A DNA stretch of 5,080 bases from an archaeon. Its GTDB lineage: Archaea > Nanobdellota > Nanobdellia > Woesearchaeales > WJKL01. The translations under genes were made by a program, and so were the position numbers. Shown piece by piece: positions 5,065 through 5,080 of this stretch. The DNA is taken from positions 1 to 5,080 of the forward strand of contig JAGVIO010000036.1 of NCBI GenBank assembly GCA_020056025.1, written 5' to 3'. Each line of letters begins with the position of its first letter. Within the stretch, counting starts at the first letter, position 1. The notes under the pieces were generated by a model. The model did not search any database and was not told where the DNA came from. It worked only from the letters and a program-made list of their open reading frames with translations.

Positions 5065-5080
5065 AAGTTATGTTAATCTA

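Noticed and set aside
4934..5080. Possible replication origin or mobile-element end because of A/T-rich inverted repeats
   Set aside because: The repeats coincide exactly with BRE/TATA elements positioned for the vapBC gene; no origin-binding motif array, transposase or target-site duplication is visible.
1..5080. CRISPR arrays, tRNA or rRNA genes, insertion sequences
   Set aside because: No regularly spaced repeats, no tRNA-like cloverleaf segments noticed and no transposase-like protein in any frame.

Overview
The window reads as an archaeal chromosomal contig, most likely from a DPANN-type lineage such as Woesearchaeota or Pacearchaeota (inference). The reasons are TTTAAATA/TTTATATA promoter boxes about 26 bp from predicted transcript starts, two apparently leaderless genes, GGAGG/GGTG-type Shine-Dalgarno sites on others, low GC, dense packing with tail-to-tail overlaps, a short secreted S-layer-like protein, and an archaeal radical SAM protein with a C-terminal TRAM-like domain. 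The first 10 bases match the end of Illumina adapters, so the left edge is a contig end and not biology.

Layout. Bases 2-271 (+) hold the C-terminal part of a zinc-ribbon protein. Bases 338-900 (+) hold small unrecognised coding material: an intact 104-aa ORF, overlapped by a second reading frame that needs a frameshift to be read through. Converging on it from the right is a YprB-like DEDDy ribonuclease-H-fold exonuclease (897-1652, -). Its true length is about 251 aa, but no ATG, GTG or TTG opens it; the conserved N-terminus begins at an ATT codon behind a good ribosome binding site. Divergent to it is a leaderless GT-A glycosyltransferase-like gene (1755-2435, +), followed by a leaderless radical SAM/TRAM gene (2478-3683, +).

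The right part is on the minus strand: a secreted S-layer-like protein (3672-4214, overlapping the radical SAM gene tail-to-tail by 12 bp) and upstream of it a VapBC-type toxin-antitoxin pair. The ribbon-helix-helix antitoxin (4699-4923) is intact. The PIN toxin (4298-4698) carries a one-base deletion that cuts it off just after its third catalytic acid; the remainder is still fully readable in the next frame.

The last 115 bases are a divergent promoter region. A perfect 17-bp inverted repeat carries BRE plus TATA on each side, and between the copies lie a 14-bp perfect palindrome and a tandem 9-bp repeat. The rightward gene lies outside the window.

The genes do not form one obvious pathway. 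The main observations are three disturbed reading frames or starts in 5 kb (ATT start, broken vapC, shifted small ORF), which could be real decay, recoding or consensus error, and the architecture of the right-hand promoter. I did not find a convincing new multi-gene system.
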